Of a stretch of DNA of 64,000 nucleotides, positions 24,939-32,813 are shown in pieces. A program made the position numbers and the translations under genes. The notes beneath the pieces were generated by a model. It was not told where the DNA came from. It was given only the letters and a program-made list of their open reading frames with translations, and did no database searches. Each line of letters begins with the position of its first letter. Within the stretch, counting starts at the first letter, position 1. The stretch is from Streptomyces geranii (GTDB taxonomy: Bacteria > Actinomycetota > Actinomycetes > Streptomycetales > Streptomycetaceae), in assembly GCF_002954775.1 (NCBI RefSeq), contig NZ_PJME01000009.1, forward strand, positions 1 through 64,000, in the 5' to 3' direction.

Positions 24939-26357
24939 CTAACCGGGGTACGGCAGAAGGCTGTTGGCGATCGTCTCCCAGGCGCCCTTCAGCTCGGCGA
25001 GCAACTCGGGCCGGTCCGGCGCGAGATCGGCCTGCTCACGCTGGTCGGCGGCCAGGTTGTACAGATGGTCGGTCTTGGCGGCGTCCTGGTAGTACTTCCA
25101 GTCCCCGCGCCGCAGCGCCCGGTTGGCCCGCACCCGCCAGAACAGGTCGCGCTCGGGCGGCTGTTCGCCCCGCAGCAGATACCCGGCGAGGCTGCGGCCG
25201 TCCAGCGGATAGGCCGGGTCGGGCCGCGCGCCGCCCAACTCAAGGAAGGTCGCCGTCCAGTCGGGGGAGAAGTTGGGTACGTGGCTGACCTGACGCCCGT
25301 CGATCCCGGCGGGCCAGCGCACGATCGCCGGCACCCGGATGCCACCCTCCTGGAGCACGAACTTCTCCCCGCTCAACGGCCACAGATAGGACCACCGCTC
25401 CCCACCGTTGTCACTGGCGAAGTACACGACCGTGTTCTCCTCCTGCCCCGAGCGGCGCAGCGCGGCGAGCACCTCGCCGACGGCCGCGTCGAGACTCTGC
25501 ACCATCTCCGTGTACTTCTCGACGGAACCGCCGTCGTAGTGGTTGAGGGCCCGGCTGACCTCGGCCTGGCTCTTGGCGGCCCGGATCTTCGCGGCGATCT
25601 CGGCACCGGTCGCCTCGTCGCCCTCGGCGAGCCAGGGCCAGTGCGGGGTGGTGAAGTTGAGGTTGAGCAGCCAGGGCCGGTCCCCATGGTCCCGCCCGAC
25701 GTACTCGACGGCCCGCTCGGTGAGGACCTCGGTGTAGTACCGCAGATCCTGGTACTCGGCGTCGCCCTCGTAGAGGTCGTGGTCGCCGAGCTGGCCGAGC
25801 TTGGAGAAGTACTCCAGCACGCCTCCGTGATTCCCGAAGAACTCGTCCCAGCCGGACTTGGTGGGGCTGTAGTCGGGCAGCCAGCCGCAGTGCCATTTCC
25901 CGATGAGCGCGGTGGCGTACCCGGCGCCCTTCAACAGGGAGGCGAGGGTGGGGTGTTCGGGATCGAGCCCCTGAGTCCGGTTGGCGATGGGCTCGGCGAG
26001 CCCGCCGGGGGTACGCCCCGGATACCGCCCCGTGTACAGGCTGAACCGGGTCGGCGAGCAGGTCGCGGACCCGGAGTACGCGTCGGTGAACCGCACCCCC
26101 TGCCGGGCCAGCCGGTCCAGATGGGGCGTCTTGATGTGCGGGGCGCCGTAGGACGAAAGGTCGGCCCAGCCGAGGTCGTCACCGAGGATGACGAGAAAAT
26201 TGGGGCGGCGCCTGCCGTGCGGTTGTCCGGCGGTACGGGCCTGGAACGGGCGCTCGTCGGGGGCGGCAGCGGCGGGGGCCGCACCGGCGGCACTCACGGC
26301 GGTGACGGCACCGCCACCGACGAGACCACCGAAGGCACGACGGGATATTTCGGGCAT
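24939..26357 (-). CDS. Tat-exported Cys-type sulfatase
   Basis: Family S1 arylsulfatase-type hydrolase, 472 aa, ATG 26357 with AAGGA 7 nt upstream. A twin-arginine signal (SRRAFGGLVGG, Ala-rich core, AAAAPD) shows export of a folded enzyme. Metal ligands begin at LGDDLGW (Asp60, Asp61). The active-site motif CSPTRFSLYTG (Cys100) fits the C-x-P-x-R consensus, so Cys100 should be converted to formylglycine by a separate enzyme not in this window. It likely releases sulfate from organic sulfate esters outside the cell. It is preceded by a leader peptide of the cysteine-attenuator type, which fits a role in sulfur scavenging. Confidence 0.93.
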   Translation of the reverse strand: MPEISRRAFGGLVGGGAVTAVSAAGAAPAAAAPDERPFQARTAGQPHGRRRPNFLVILGDDLGWADLSSYGAPHIKTPHLDRLARQGVRFTDAYSGSATCSPTRFSLYTGRYPGRTPGGLAEPIANRTQGLDPEHPTLASLLKGAGYATALIGKWHCGWLPDYSPTKSGWDEFFGNHGGVLEYFSKLGQLGDHDLYEGDAEYQDLRYYTEVLTERAVEYVGRDHGDRPWLLNLNFTTPHWPWLAEGDEATGAEIAAKIRAAKSQAEVSRALNHYDGGSVEKYTEMVQSLDAAVGEVLAALRRSGQEENTVVYFASDNGGERWSYLWPLSGEKFVLQEGGIRVPAIVRWPAGIDGRQVSHVPNFSPDWTATFLELGGARPDPAYPLDGRSLAGYLLRGEQPPERDLFWRVRANRALRRGDWKYYQDAAKTDHLYNLAADQREQADLAPDRPELLAELKGAWETIANSLLPYPG

Positions 26358-26366
26358 GCGGGAGTT

Positions 26367-26405
26367 CCTTAGGGCAGAGGGGGCCCACGAGAGGGACACC
26401 TAAGG
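26367..26405 (-). promoter_or_regulatory. Inverted repeat covering the sulfatase ribosome site
   Basis: The coding strand carries CCTTAGG (26405-26399), a 25-nt loop, then CCTAAGG (26373-26367). The second arm contains the AAGG of the sulfatase ribosome binding site, so this 7-bp hairpin would hide it. It lies between the leader-peptide stop and the sulfatase start, where an attenuator switch is expected. Confidence 0.55.
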
Positions 26406-26439
26406 GAGGGGGGAGGAGATCGAGGAAGGGACCGCGGGC

Positions 26440-26535
26440 TCAGCGACAGATGGCGCTGGACTGCCGGCACAGGTCGACATGCCGCCGCTCCACGAGCGCG
26501 ACGTGCGCGCTGGGGTGAACGGCGGAGTTCCTCAT
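26440..26535 (-). CDS. Leader peptide of cysteine-attenuator type
   Basis: 31-residue ORF, ATG 26535, TGA at 26440, too short for most gene finders. It begins MRNSAVHPSA, has the core VERRHVDLCRQ, and ends SSAICR. This is the actinobacterial putative leader peptide pattern (RRHVDLxR...SAxCR) that I know from the front of sulfur-assimilation genes in Streptomyces, related in idea to the Cys-rich attenuators of mycobacteria. Two Cys codons lie near the end. No ribosome site is visible, so translation may be leaderless. It lies 82 bp before the sulfatase start, same strand. Confidence 0.8.
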   Translation of the reverse strand: MRNSAVHPSAHVALVERRHVDLCRQSSAICR

Positions 26536-26685
26536 GGTCAAGGACGGTGCCAGGGGGACGAGGGAGGCGTCAAGAAGGTGTCCACGGACCGGAACCGCCC
26601 CTGAATTCAGGCGACACGAGACACCCGCTCTGGAACGCTACGGAACCGGAACAGACGACGTCGTGCCGCACTGAACGGGTGATCA

Positions 26686-27312
26686 ATGAGCTTCAAGCTT
26701 GCCGGACCGGTTCTGGAGGGCTCCCGGGTACGCCTGGAGCCCCTGGACCACCGCCACGCACCGGACCTGGCCGAGGCGGCGGAGCAGAACCGCGACACGT
26801 ACGGCTTCACCTCGGTACCGAGGGCGGCCGGGGTCGGCGGGTACATCGACGCGCAGCACGCCCGTGCCGCCGCCGGACTGCTGGCTCCGTACGCGCAGGT
26901 GGACCGTGCCTCGGGCCGCGCGGTGGGCGCCACGGCCTACTGGGAACCGAGGCTGTGGCCGTCCGGCGACGGCCTGTGCGCGATCGAGATCGGCTACACC
27001 TGGCTCGCGGCCTCGGCCCAGCGCACCGGCCTGAACACGGAGGCCAAGTACCTCCTGTTCCGGCACGCGTTCGAGACCTGGCGGGTGGCCCGGGTCGACC
27101 TGAAGACGGACGCCCGCAACACCCGCTCACGCACGGCGATCGAGCGAACGGGCGCCCAGTTCGAGGGCGTACTGCGCAACTGGTCCCAGTCCTGGGCCCC
27201 CGGCGAGGAGGGCGGCCTCCGGGACTCCGCGATCTTCTCGATCACGGCGCAGGAGTGGCCGGACCGCCGGGCGGCACTGGAACGCCGAATGGCGTCCCGA
27301 CAGCGCGGATGA
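26686..27312 (+). CDS. GNAT acetyltransferase, RimJ/RimL type
   Basis: GCN5-related N-acetyltransferase, 208 aa, ATG 26686. It follows the RimJ/RimL layout: GSRVRLEPLDHRHAPDLAEA at the N terminus, then EIGYTWLAASAQRTGLNTEAK for the acetyl-CoA loop (here Q-R-T-G-L-N), VARVDLKTDARNTRSR, and AIERTGAQFEGVLRN near the end. The acceptor is unknown (protein N terminus or small molecule). It is divergent from the sulfatase leader. A CCTGAATTCAGG palindrome (26600-26611) sits between them. Confidence 0.88.
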   Translation: MSFKLAGPVLEGSRVRLEPLDHRHAPDLAEAAEQNRDTYGFTSVPRAAGVGGYIDAQHARAAAGLLAPYAQVDRASGRAVGATAYWEPRLWPSGDGLCAIEIGYTWLAASAQRTGLNTEAKYLLFRHAFETWRVARVDLKTDARNTRSRTAIERTGAQFEGVLRNWSQSWAPGEEGGLRDSAIFSITAQEWPDRRAALERRMASRQRG

Positions 27313-27324
27313 CGGCCCGGCGCG

Positions 27325-27582
27325 GTGGTGGACTTCGTCGTCGCGTCGGCGAAGGCGTACTCGTGCGGCTCGCCCTACTTCGACGAGGAGACCACCCGCG
27401 CCCTGGTCGAACAGGACGTGGCCCGCCCCCGCGACCTCGCGGCCACCCTGAGCACCCCGACCCTGGTGGTCCACGGCGACCACGACCTGCCGAGGCAACT
27501 GTGGACCACCTTCGTCCCGGCCCTGCTCCAGCACACCGGTCCGCCGCCCACATCGACGGGGTTTGTCAAGCGGACCGAGTGA
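27325..27582 (+). pseudogene. Remnant of an alpha/beta hydrolase
   Basis: An 85-codon frame from a GTG resembles the C-terminal part of an alpha/beta hydrolase. It has a lid segment (AKAYSCGSPYFDEETTRALVEQD, read in two parts), then TLVVHGDHDLP, the usual strand carrying the acid residue before the catalytic His. The N-terminal half with the nucleophile elbow is absent, and the end drifts into unrelated sequence. I read it as a decayed fragment. The next 220 bp (27583-27801) contain nothing I can support. Confidence 0.6.
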
Positions 27583-27801
27583 AGCGGACCCACCGACAGC
27601 TCCAGTCGCCGTCGGCGTACGACCTCACAGGTCCGAAGGCCTCGTCCTTAGGCGTGTACCGTCCCCGAGTTCCCCCAATTCCTCCGCCTCGGCCGCGGAC
27701 GCCCCGCCGCACGCCGCCGACTCCGCGCCGAATGGGACGGCACCGACGTCGCTGGTCAGCCGGACGTGCCCGAGCCCGGTACCGGCAGTCCGGCTGGAGT
27801 A

Positions 27802-28062
27802 TCAGGCCCGGCCCATGACATGAGCGGTGCCGGGGGAGGTCTGCGTGGACTTTCGGCAGTCCGGTGCGGTCGGGGGCACAGGGTGGCCGTCGAGGGCGCG
27901 GCACAAAGCCGCGTGCAGGTGTTCGGCCTCGGCCGTGGTGAGCAGAAGCTCGACCTCCGCCGTGGTCTCGCCGTTCCGGGACAGTCGTAGGGGCAGGGCC
28001 AGCCGGTCGTCGTCAGTGCGGTGAAGCGGGCGGCCGGGAATGCGCTCGGTCTTCCAGGTCAC
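27802..28062 (-). CDS. Small hypothetical protein, XRE-locus
   Basis: 86 aa from GTG 28062; not a family I recognise. The core reads WKTERIPGRPLHRTDDDRLALPLRLSRN, then an acidic helix rich in Leu/Thr/Glu (TTAEVELLLTTAEAEHLHAA) and a polar Pro/Thr tail. The start overlaps the stop of the upstream small gene by 4 bp (GTGA), so the two are translated together. Small pairs like this commonly lie opposite an XRE/TPR regulator in Streptomyces, as here. Cytoplasmic. Confidence 0.65.
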   Translation of the reverse strand: MTWKTERIPGRPLHRTDDDRLALPLRLSRNGETTAEVELLLTTAEAEHLHAALCRALDGHPVPPTAPDCRKSTQTSPGTAHVMGRA

Positions 28063-28283
28063 GGGGTCCCCTCGATCCGTGCGAGTCGGTAGGTGCCCCA
28101 CAGCGTGCGCCCGTCCTCGCACCCGTCCTGCGCCCTTTTCACCTGCTTGCAGCCGTCGCACCTGCGGGCATGCTCGAACCAGAGGCGATAGGCACGCAGC
28201 ATTCCGTCCTCGACGCGCTGTACGGCTGCTCGCGCCATTCCGCCGTTCGTCGGGCCTCTGTCCGTGTCGTGGGTTTCGTTCAC
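28059..28283 (-). CDS. Small CxxC protein, XRE-locus
   Basis: 74 aa, ATG 28283; an internal ATG at codon 16 is possible. Family unknown. It has a helix (AAVQRVEDGMLRAYRLWFEHA) followed by RRCDGCKQVKRAQDGCEDG, with Cys spacing suited to a small metal site, and ends WGTYRLARIEGTP. It is translationally coupled to the next small gene. It is divergent from the XRE regulator across a 127-bp region with nested palindromes, which suggests control by that regulator. Confidence 0.68.
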   Translation of the reverse strand: MNETHDTDRGPTNGGMARAAVQRVEDGMLRAYRLWFEHARRCDGCKQVKRAQDGCEDGRTLWGTYRLARIEGTP

Positions 28284-28307
28284 AAATCGAGAATCGTCGA
28301 GTTGGAC

Positions 28308-28364
28308 GAACTGCGGTATGACCAGCGGGTGTTACCGACTCGGTAATACACTCGTCCGCAGTTC
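28308..28364. promoter_or_regulatory. Nested palindromes in XRE divergent promoter
   Basis: An outer inverted repeat GAACTGCGG (28308-28316) with CCGCAGTTC (28356-28364) encloses TTACCGA-C-TCGGTAA (28332-28346). It sits between the small-protein pair and the XRE gene, where an autoregulatory operator is expected. Confidence 0.55.
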
Positions 28365-28410
28365 AGCGCGGTGCGTCAGAGTGGATACCATCACTCCGGA
28401 AGTCGGTCCC

Positions 28411-29859
28411 ATGAATGCCACCACCCCCGGCCCACTCGCCCCGGAAGTCCTTGACAGGGATGACGTAAGGCGGGCCCTGGCGGAGCACGACTTCGCTGCG
28501 GCATTCGCCCTGTTCAAGAAGTGGGGCGGGCTCTCGCAGAACAGGATCGCCCTTGCCTGCGGACTCACCCCCGGCAAGGTCTCCACGATCATCAGCGGGC
28601 GGCACCGGGTCACCAGCTTCGATGTCGTCTGCCGCATTGCTGACGGGCTTCGCATTCCCGGACGCATGCTCGGTCTGGCGGACCGTTCTTGGGAGCATCG
28701 GTCAGAAGGGAAACCCGTCCCGCCGACACCGTCGGCGCGGCAGCCGTCCGAGGATGCTTCCTGGCACTCCACGCGGACAGTGGACTTGGCCGCGGATCTG
28801 ACCAGAAGGGACCTCGCGATGGATCGGCGTGCTGTGACACGTGCCCTGGCCGGAGCTGCCCTGACCGGCGCGTCCCTCCTGGAGTCGCTCGATGCTTGGC
28901 TGGAACCGCCCGAGCGTGACCGGGCCCGAGGCCGCCGTGGACGTCTCGGAGACCGTGAGGTCCAGGAACTGGAGGCGACCGCACGTGCTTTCCGCGCCTG
29001 GGACCACCAATTCGGCGGCGGCTTGCGCCGGAAAGCTGTCATCGGGCAGCTCAATGAGGTGGCCGGCCATTTGGAGGAGCGCCAATCACCGGCCGTTGAA
29101 CAGGGTTTGTTCCGTGTGATGGCCCATCTCGGCGGCACCGCCGCCACTATGACTTGGGACTCGGGGCTGCAGGAGCGAGCCCAGACGTACTATCTGCTTG
29201 CGCTCCGCGCGGCACATGCCGGCGGCGATGCCGTGTTCGGCGCCAACGTACTGGCAGGAATGGCACGGCAGATGCTCTGCCGGGAACGTCCTGGAGACGC
29301 TCTGGCGCTTGTGCACCTGGCCCAGAAGGGCGTACGCAGTACGGCGGGCCCGCGTGTTCGGGCCATGCTCCATACCCGTGAGGCCTGGGCCTACGCCGCC
29401 ATGGGCAGGGGTGCTGCATTCCGGCGGGCCACAGCTGAGGCGACCGATGCCCTCGGCGACGCCGGAGCCGAGGAAGAGCCGTACTGGATCGCCTACTTCG
29501 ATGATGCGGAGCTGGCGGGCGTGACCGGTGGCCGTCTGCTCGAACTCGCCCGCCAGGACCCACGGCAGTACGCCGATGCCGCCGCCGACTCCATTCGGCA
29601 CGCGCTCACCACACGCGGCCCCGAAGCCGGGCGCAGCCACGCCCTGGACCTGATCGGCCTTGCCGAGTGCCACTTCCTCCAGGGAGATGTCACCAGCGCC
29701 GTCGACCGAACTCGTGCTGCCGCCGATGCCGCCGGGCGGACTCGGTCCAACCGAGTGCGAACGCAGCTTGGTCAGCTGTATCCGTACACAGTGAGCGGGG
29801 GTACGTCTCGGGCCATGAGTGGGGCACGCACCATGATCCGCGACGTGTTGGCCGGCTGA
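28411..29859 (+). CDS. XRE-family regulator with TPR-like domain
   Basis: 482 aa from ATG 28411; the frame is open upstream, but this start is where conservation begins. An N-terminal Cro/C1-type HTH lies at about 20-80 (LSQNRIALACGLTPGKVSTI, SFDVVCRIADGLRIP). A linker follows, then from about residue 190 an all-helical region of TPR-like repeats (AMLHTREAWAYAAMGR, ALDLIGLAECHFLQGD). Such proteins bind DNA and a peptide or small ligand. The small downstream SLOG-like gene follows after 25 bp. It is likely autoregulated through the palindromes in front of it. Confidence 0.88.
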   Translation: MNATTPGPLAPEVLDRDDVRRALAEHDFAAAFALFKKWGGLSQNRIALACGLTPGKVSTIISGRHRVTSFDVVCRIADGLRIPGRMLGLADRSWEHRSEGKPVPPTPSARQPSEDASWHSTRTVDLAADLTRRDLAMDRRAVTRALAGAALTGASLLESLDAWLEPPERDRARGRRGRLGDREVQELEATARAFRAWDHQFGGGLRRKAVIGQLNEVAGHLEERQSPAVEQGLFRVMAHLGGTAATMTWDSGLQERAQTYYLLALRAAHAGGDAVFGANVLAGMARQMLCRERPGDALALVHLAQKGVRSTAGPRVRAMLHTREAWAYAAMGRGAAFRRATAEATDALGDAGAEEEPYWIAYFDDAELAGVTGGRLLELARQDPRQYADAAADSIRHALTTRGPEAGRSHALDLIGLAECHFLQGDVTSAVDRTRAAADAAGRTRSNRVRTQLGQLYPYTVSGGTSRAMSGARTMIRDVLAG

Positions 29860-29884
29860 GGGAACCGAGAGGTAGAACAACAAC

Positions 29885-30373
29885 ATGACCATCATCGCCG
29901 TCACCGGCCACATGGATCTGACCGACACCAGCACAGCCCTGGTGCGCGAAGCCCTCCGAGAGACGCTGAAGCCGTACGCCGACGGTCGACTGACCGGTGT
30001 CTCCTGCCTGGCCAAGGGCGCCGACGCCCTGTTCGCGGAGGTCGTCCTGGAGCTGGGTGGACGGCTGGTCGCGGTCATCCCCTCCCAGGACTACCGGCAG
30101 AACAAGGTCAAGCCGGACCACGCCGAGACCTTCGACCGCCTCACGTCAGCGGCCGACGAGGTGCTCGTGCTCCCGCACGAGACGGCCGACCGGTCGGCGT
30201 ACGAGGACGCCAACCGCACCCTGCTCCGGCGTGCCGACAGACTCGTCGCCGTCTGGAACGGCGAACCTCCCACCGGGAAGGGCGGCGGCACGGCTGACAC
30301 GGTCCTGGAGGCACGGGAGGCGGGGCTGCCCGTGGAGGTCGTATGGCCCGAGGGCGCTGCCCGCCGTCGGTGA
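29885..30373 (+). CDS. SLOG-like Rossmann protein
   Basis: 162 aa, ATG 29885. It begins MTIIAVTGHMDLTDTS, then GVSCLAKGADALFAEVVLE and GRLVAVIPSQDY, and ends with ADRLVAVWNGEPPTGKGGG. This order (strand, TGH loop, G-x-A-x-G-AD loop, later GGT(A)DTV loop) fits the SLOG/LOG-like nucleotide-binding fold. Family members often act as ligand or nucleotide sensors. No effector domain is fused. It is in the same direction as, and 25 bp after, the XRE regulator gene, so it probably works with it. Confidence 0.75.
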   Translation: MTIIAVTGHMDLTDTSTALVREALRETLKPYADGRLTGVSCLAKGADALFAEVVLELGGRLVAVIPSQDYRQNKVKPDHAETFDRLTSAADEVLVLPHETADRSAYEDANRTLLRRADRLVAVWNGEPPTGKGGGTADTVLEAREAGLPVEVVWPEGAARRR

Positions 30374-30387
30374 GTGACGTCGGCCCT

Positions 30388-32661
30388 TCACCCCACCACC
30401 CGCAACAGAACAACAGCCCGCCCCGCGACCCCCATCACATCCCCCGCCGCATACCCCACCCCCGGCGCCTCCCCCTGCTCCTCCCGCGAGGTGTCGACGA
30501 CCACCTCGTACCGCTGGGCCCAAGGCGCCCCCGGCAGCACGAAGTTCGTCGGGTGCTCGCCCGCGTGCAGGACCGCCAGGAAGCTGTCGTCGACTATCGG
30601 GGCGCCCCGGGCGTCGCGGCCCGGGATGTCGCGGCCGGACAAGTACATGCCCAGGGTCGACGCGGGTGCGTACCAGTCCCGTTCCGTCATCTCCGTGCCG
30701 TCGGCGGTGAACCACGCCAGGTCCCGCAGCCCGTCCGCCGAATGGGCCCGGCCGGAGAAGAACGCCCGGCGGCGGAGTACGGGGTGCCGGTGGCGCAACC
30801 TGATGAGGCGGGCCGTCAGTTCGGTCAGGGCTTGCCAGCCCGGGTCCTCCAGGAGCGACCAGTCCAGCCAGCTGATTTCGTTGTCCTGGCAGTACGCGTT
30901 GTTGTTGCCCCCCTGGGTGCGGCCCAGCTCGTCGCCCGCGACCAGCATCGGAACTCCCGTCGACAGCAGGAGAGTTGTCAGCAGGTTGCGCAGCTGGCGG
31001 CGGCGCAGGGACCGTACCCGCTCGTCCTCCGTCTCGCCCTCCGTGCCGCAGTTCCAGGCGCGGTTGTCGTCCGTGCCGTCCCGGTTCCCTTCTCCGTTCG
31101 CCTCGTTGTGCTTGCGCTCGTACGACACCAGGTCCCGCAGGGTGAAACCGTCGTGCGCCGTCACGAAGTTGACCGAGGCGTAGGGGCGCCGGCCGCCCCA
31201 GGCGTACAGGTCGCTCGATCCCGACAGGCGGTAACCGAGGTCCCGTACGTCCGGCAGTGCGCCGCGCCAGAAGTCCCGTACCGCGTTGCGGTAGCGGTCG
31301 TTCCACTCCGTCCAGAGCGGGGGGAACGCGCCCACCTGGTAGCCCCCTGACCCCACGTCCCACGGTTCCGCGATCAGTTTTACGCGCCGCAGTACCGGGT
31401 CCTGGGCGATCACCGCCAGGAAGGGGGACAGCATGTCGACGTCGTGCATCGAGCGGGCCAGGGCCGCCGCCAGGTCGAAGCGGAAGCCGTCCACCCCCAT
31501 CTCCGTCACCCAGTAGCGCAGCGAGTCCGTGATCAGGCGCAGTACGTGCGGCTGGACCACGTGCAGGGTGTTTCCGCAGCCCGTGTAGTCCGTGTAGCGG
31601 CGGGCGTCGTTCTGGAGGCGGTAGTAGCCCCTGTTGTCCATACCGCGCAGCGACAGTGTCGGGCCGTGTTCGTCCGCCTCCGCCGTGTGGTTGTAGACCA
31701 CGTCGAGGATGACCTCGATGCCCGCCGCGTGCAGCGCGCGCACCATCCGCTTGAACTCGCCGACCTGCTGGCCCGCCGTACCCGTCGCCGCGTACCCCGC
31801 GTGCGGGGCGAAGTAGCCGATCGAGTTGTAGCCCCAGTAGTTCTTCGTGCCCCGGCGCAGCAGGTGGTCCTCGTGGGCGAACTGGTGCACGGGGAGCAGT
31901 TCCACCGCCGTCACGCCCAGTCGCACCAGGTGTTCTATCGCCGCCGGGTGCGCCAGGCCCGCGTACGTGCCCCGCAACTCCTCCGGGATGCCCGGGTGGA
32001 GCTTCGTGAAGCCCTTCACATGGACCTCGTAGATCACCGAGTCCGCCCACGGCGTCTTCGGGCGGCGGTCGTCCGCCCACTCGTCGTCGGTGGTGTCGTC
32101 ATGGACGACGACGCCCTTCGGGACGAACGGCGCCGAGTCGCGGTCGTCGCGCACGGTGTCCGCGATCTCACGCTGAGGCCAGTCCCGGACGTGTCCGTAC
32201 ACCTCCGGCGGCAGCCCGAAATCGCCGTCCACCGCACGCGCGTACGGGTCCAGGAGCAGCTTCGCCGGGTTCCAGCGCGCGCCGGTCCACGGGTCCCAGC
32301 GGCCGTGCACCCGGTAGCCGTAGCGCTGCCCCGGCATGACCCCGGGCACGAAGCCGTGCCAGATCTCGTGCGTCAGTTCGGTGAGCGGGACGCGGGTCTC
32401 CACCTCGCCCGGCCCGCCCTCCACCGCCCCGAACAGACACAGCTCCACCGCCTCCGCCCCGCCCGCCCACAGCGCGAAGTTGGTGCCCGACACCCCGTCC
32501 GGGCCCGTGCGGAAACGTGCCCCCAGCGGCATCGGCGTCCCCGGCCACACGGGCACCGCGGGCAGCGCGGCCCGTGGTGCGCCGGTCAGCACGGTGACAG
32601 GGTGCCCCTCATCGACGGCGCGCTGATCCGCCACCGCCTTCTCATCCGCTGCGCTGGACAC
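30388..32661 (-). CDS. glgX: GlgX-type glycogen debranching enzyme
   Basis: GH13_11 isoamylase-type debranching enzyme, 757 aa. The GTG at 32661 is preferred because AGGAGG lies 6 nt before it; an ATG 7 codons upstream lacks a site. CBM48 covers about 40-150, then the (beta/alpha)8 barrel: NYWGYNS, VILDVVYNHTAE, nucleophile Asp396 (DGFRFDL), acid/base Glu432 (LIAEPWD) and Asp504 (TAHDGF). The spacings of 36 and 72 fit GlgX. It removes alpha-1,6 branches from phosphorylase limit dextrin, acting after the GlgP encoded in this window. Divergent from the L,D-transpeptidase gene. Confidence 0.94.
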   Translation of the reverse strand: MSSAADEKAVADQRAVDEGHPVTVLTGAPRAALPAVPVWPGTPMPLGARFRTGPDGVSGTNFALWAGGAEAVELCLFGAVEGGPGEVETRVPLTELTHEIWHGFVPGVMPGQRYGYRVHGRWDPWTGARWNPAKLLLDPYARAVDGDFGLPPEVYGHVRDWPQREIADTVRDDRDSAPFVPKGVVVHDDTTDDEWADDRRPKTPWADSVIYEVHVKGFTKLHPGIPEELRGTYAGLAHPAAIEHLVRLGVTAVELLPVHQFAHEDHLLRRGTKNYWGYNSIGYFAPHAGYAATGTAGQQVGEFKRMVRALHAAGIEVILDVVYNHTAEADEHGPTLSLRGMDNRGYYRLQNDARRYTDYTGCGNTLHVVQPHVLRLITDSLRYWVTEMGVDGFRFDLAAALARSMHDVDMLSPFLAVIAQDPVLRRVKLIAEPWDVGSGGYQVGAFPPLWTEWNDRYRNAVRDFWRGALPDVRDLGYRLSGSSDLYAWGGRRPYASVNFVTAHDGFTLRDLVSYERKHNEANGEGNRDGTDDNRAWNCGTEGETEDERVRSLRRRQLRNLLTTLLLSTGVPMLVAGDELGRTQGGNNNAYCQDNEISWLDWSLLEDPGWQALTELTARLIRLRHRHPVLRRRAFFSGRAHSADGLRDLAWFTADGTEMTERDWYAPASTLGMYLSGRDIPGRDARGAPIVDDSFLAVLHAGEHPTNFVLPGAPWAQRYEVVVDTSREEQGEAPGVGYAAGDVMGVAGRAVVLLRVVG

Positions 32662-32813
32662 CTTCTGCCTCCTGCGGCTCATGGAACAAGTGTGCGGCGT
32701 CCCGGCCGCGATGCCTGTTCCGTCGTTCTCTGCGCCGTTTCTTCCCCCTGTTCTGCCCAGAGCATGGCTCGCACTCACGTTTCCCCGGGGCGGGCCGCGT
32801 CGTTGGGTCCTGC

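Noticed and set aside
27566..27904. 112-codon minus ORF downstream of the small XRE-locus gene
   Set aside because: Arg/Gly low complexity, out of frame with the real small gene, no start signal.
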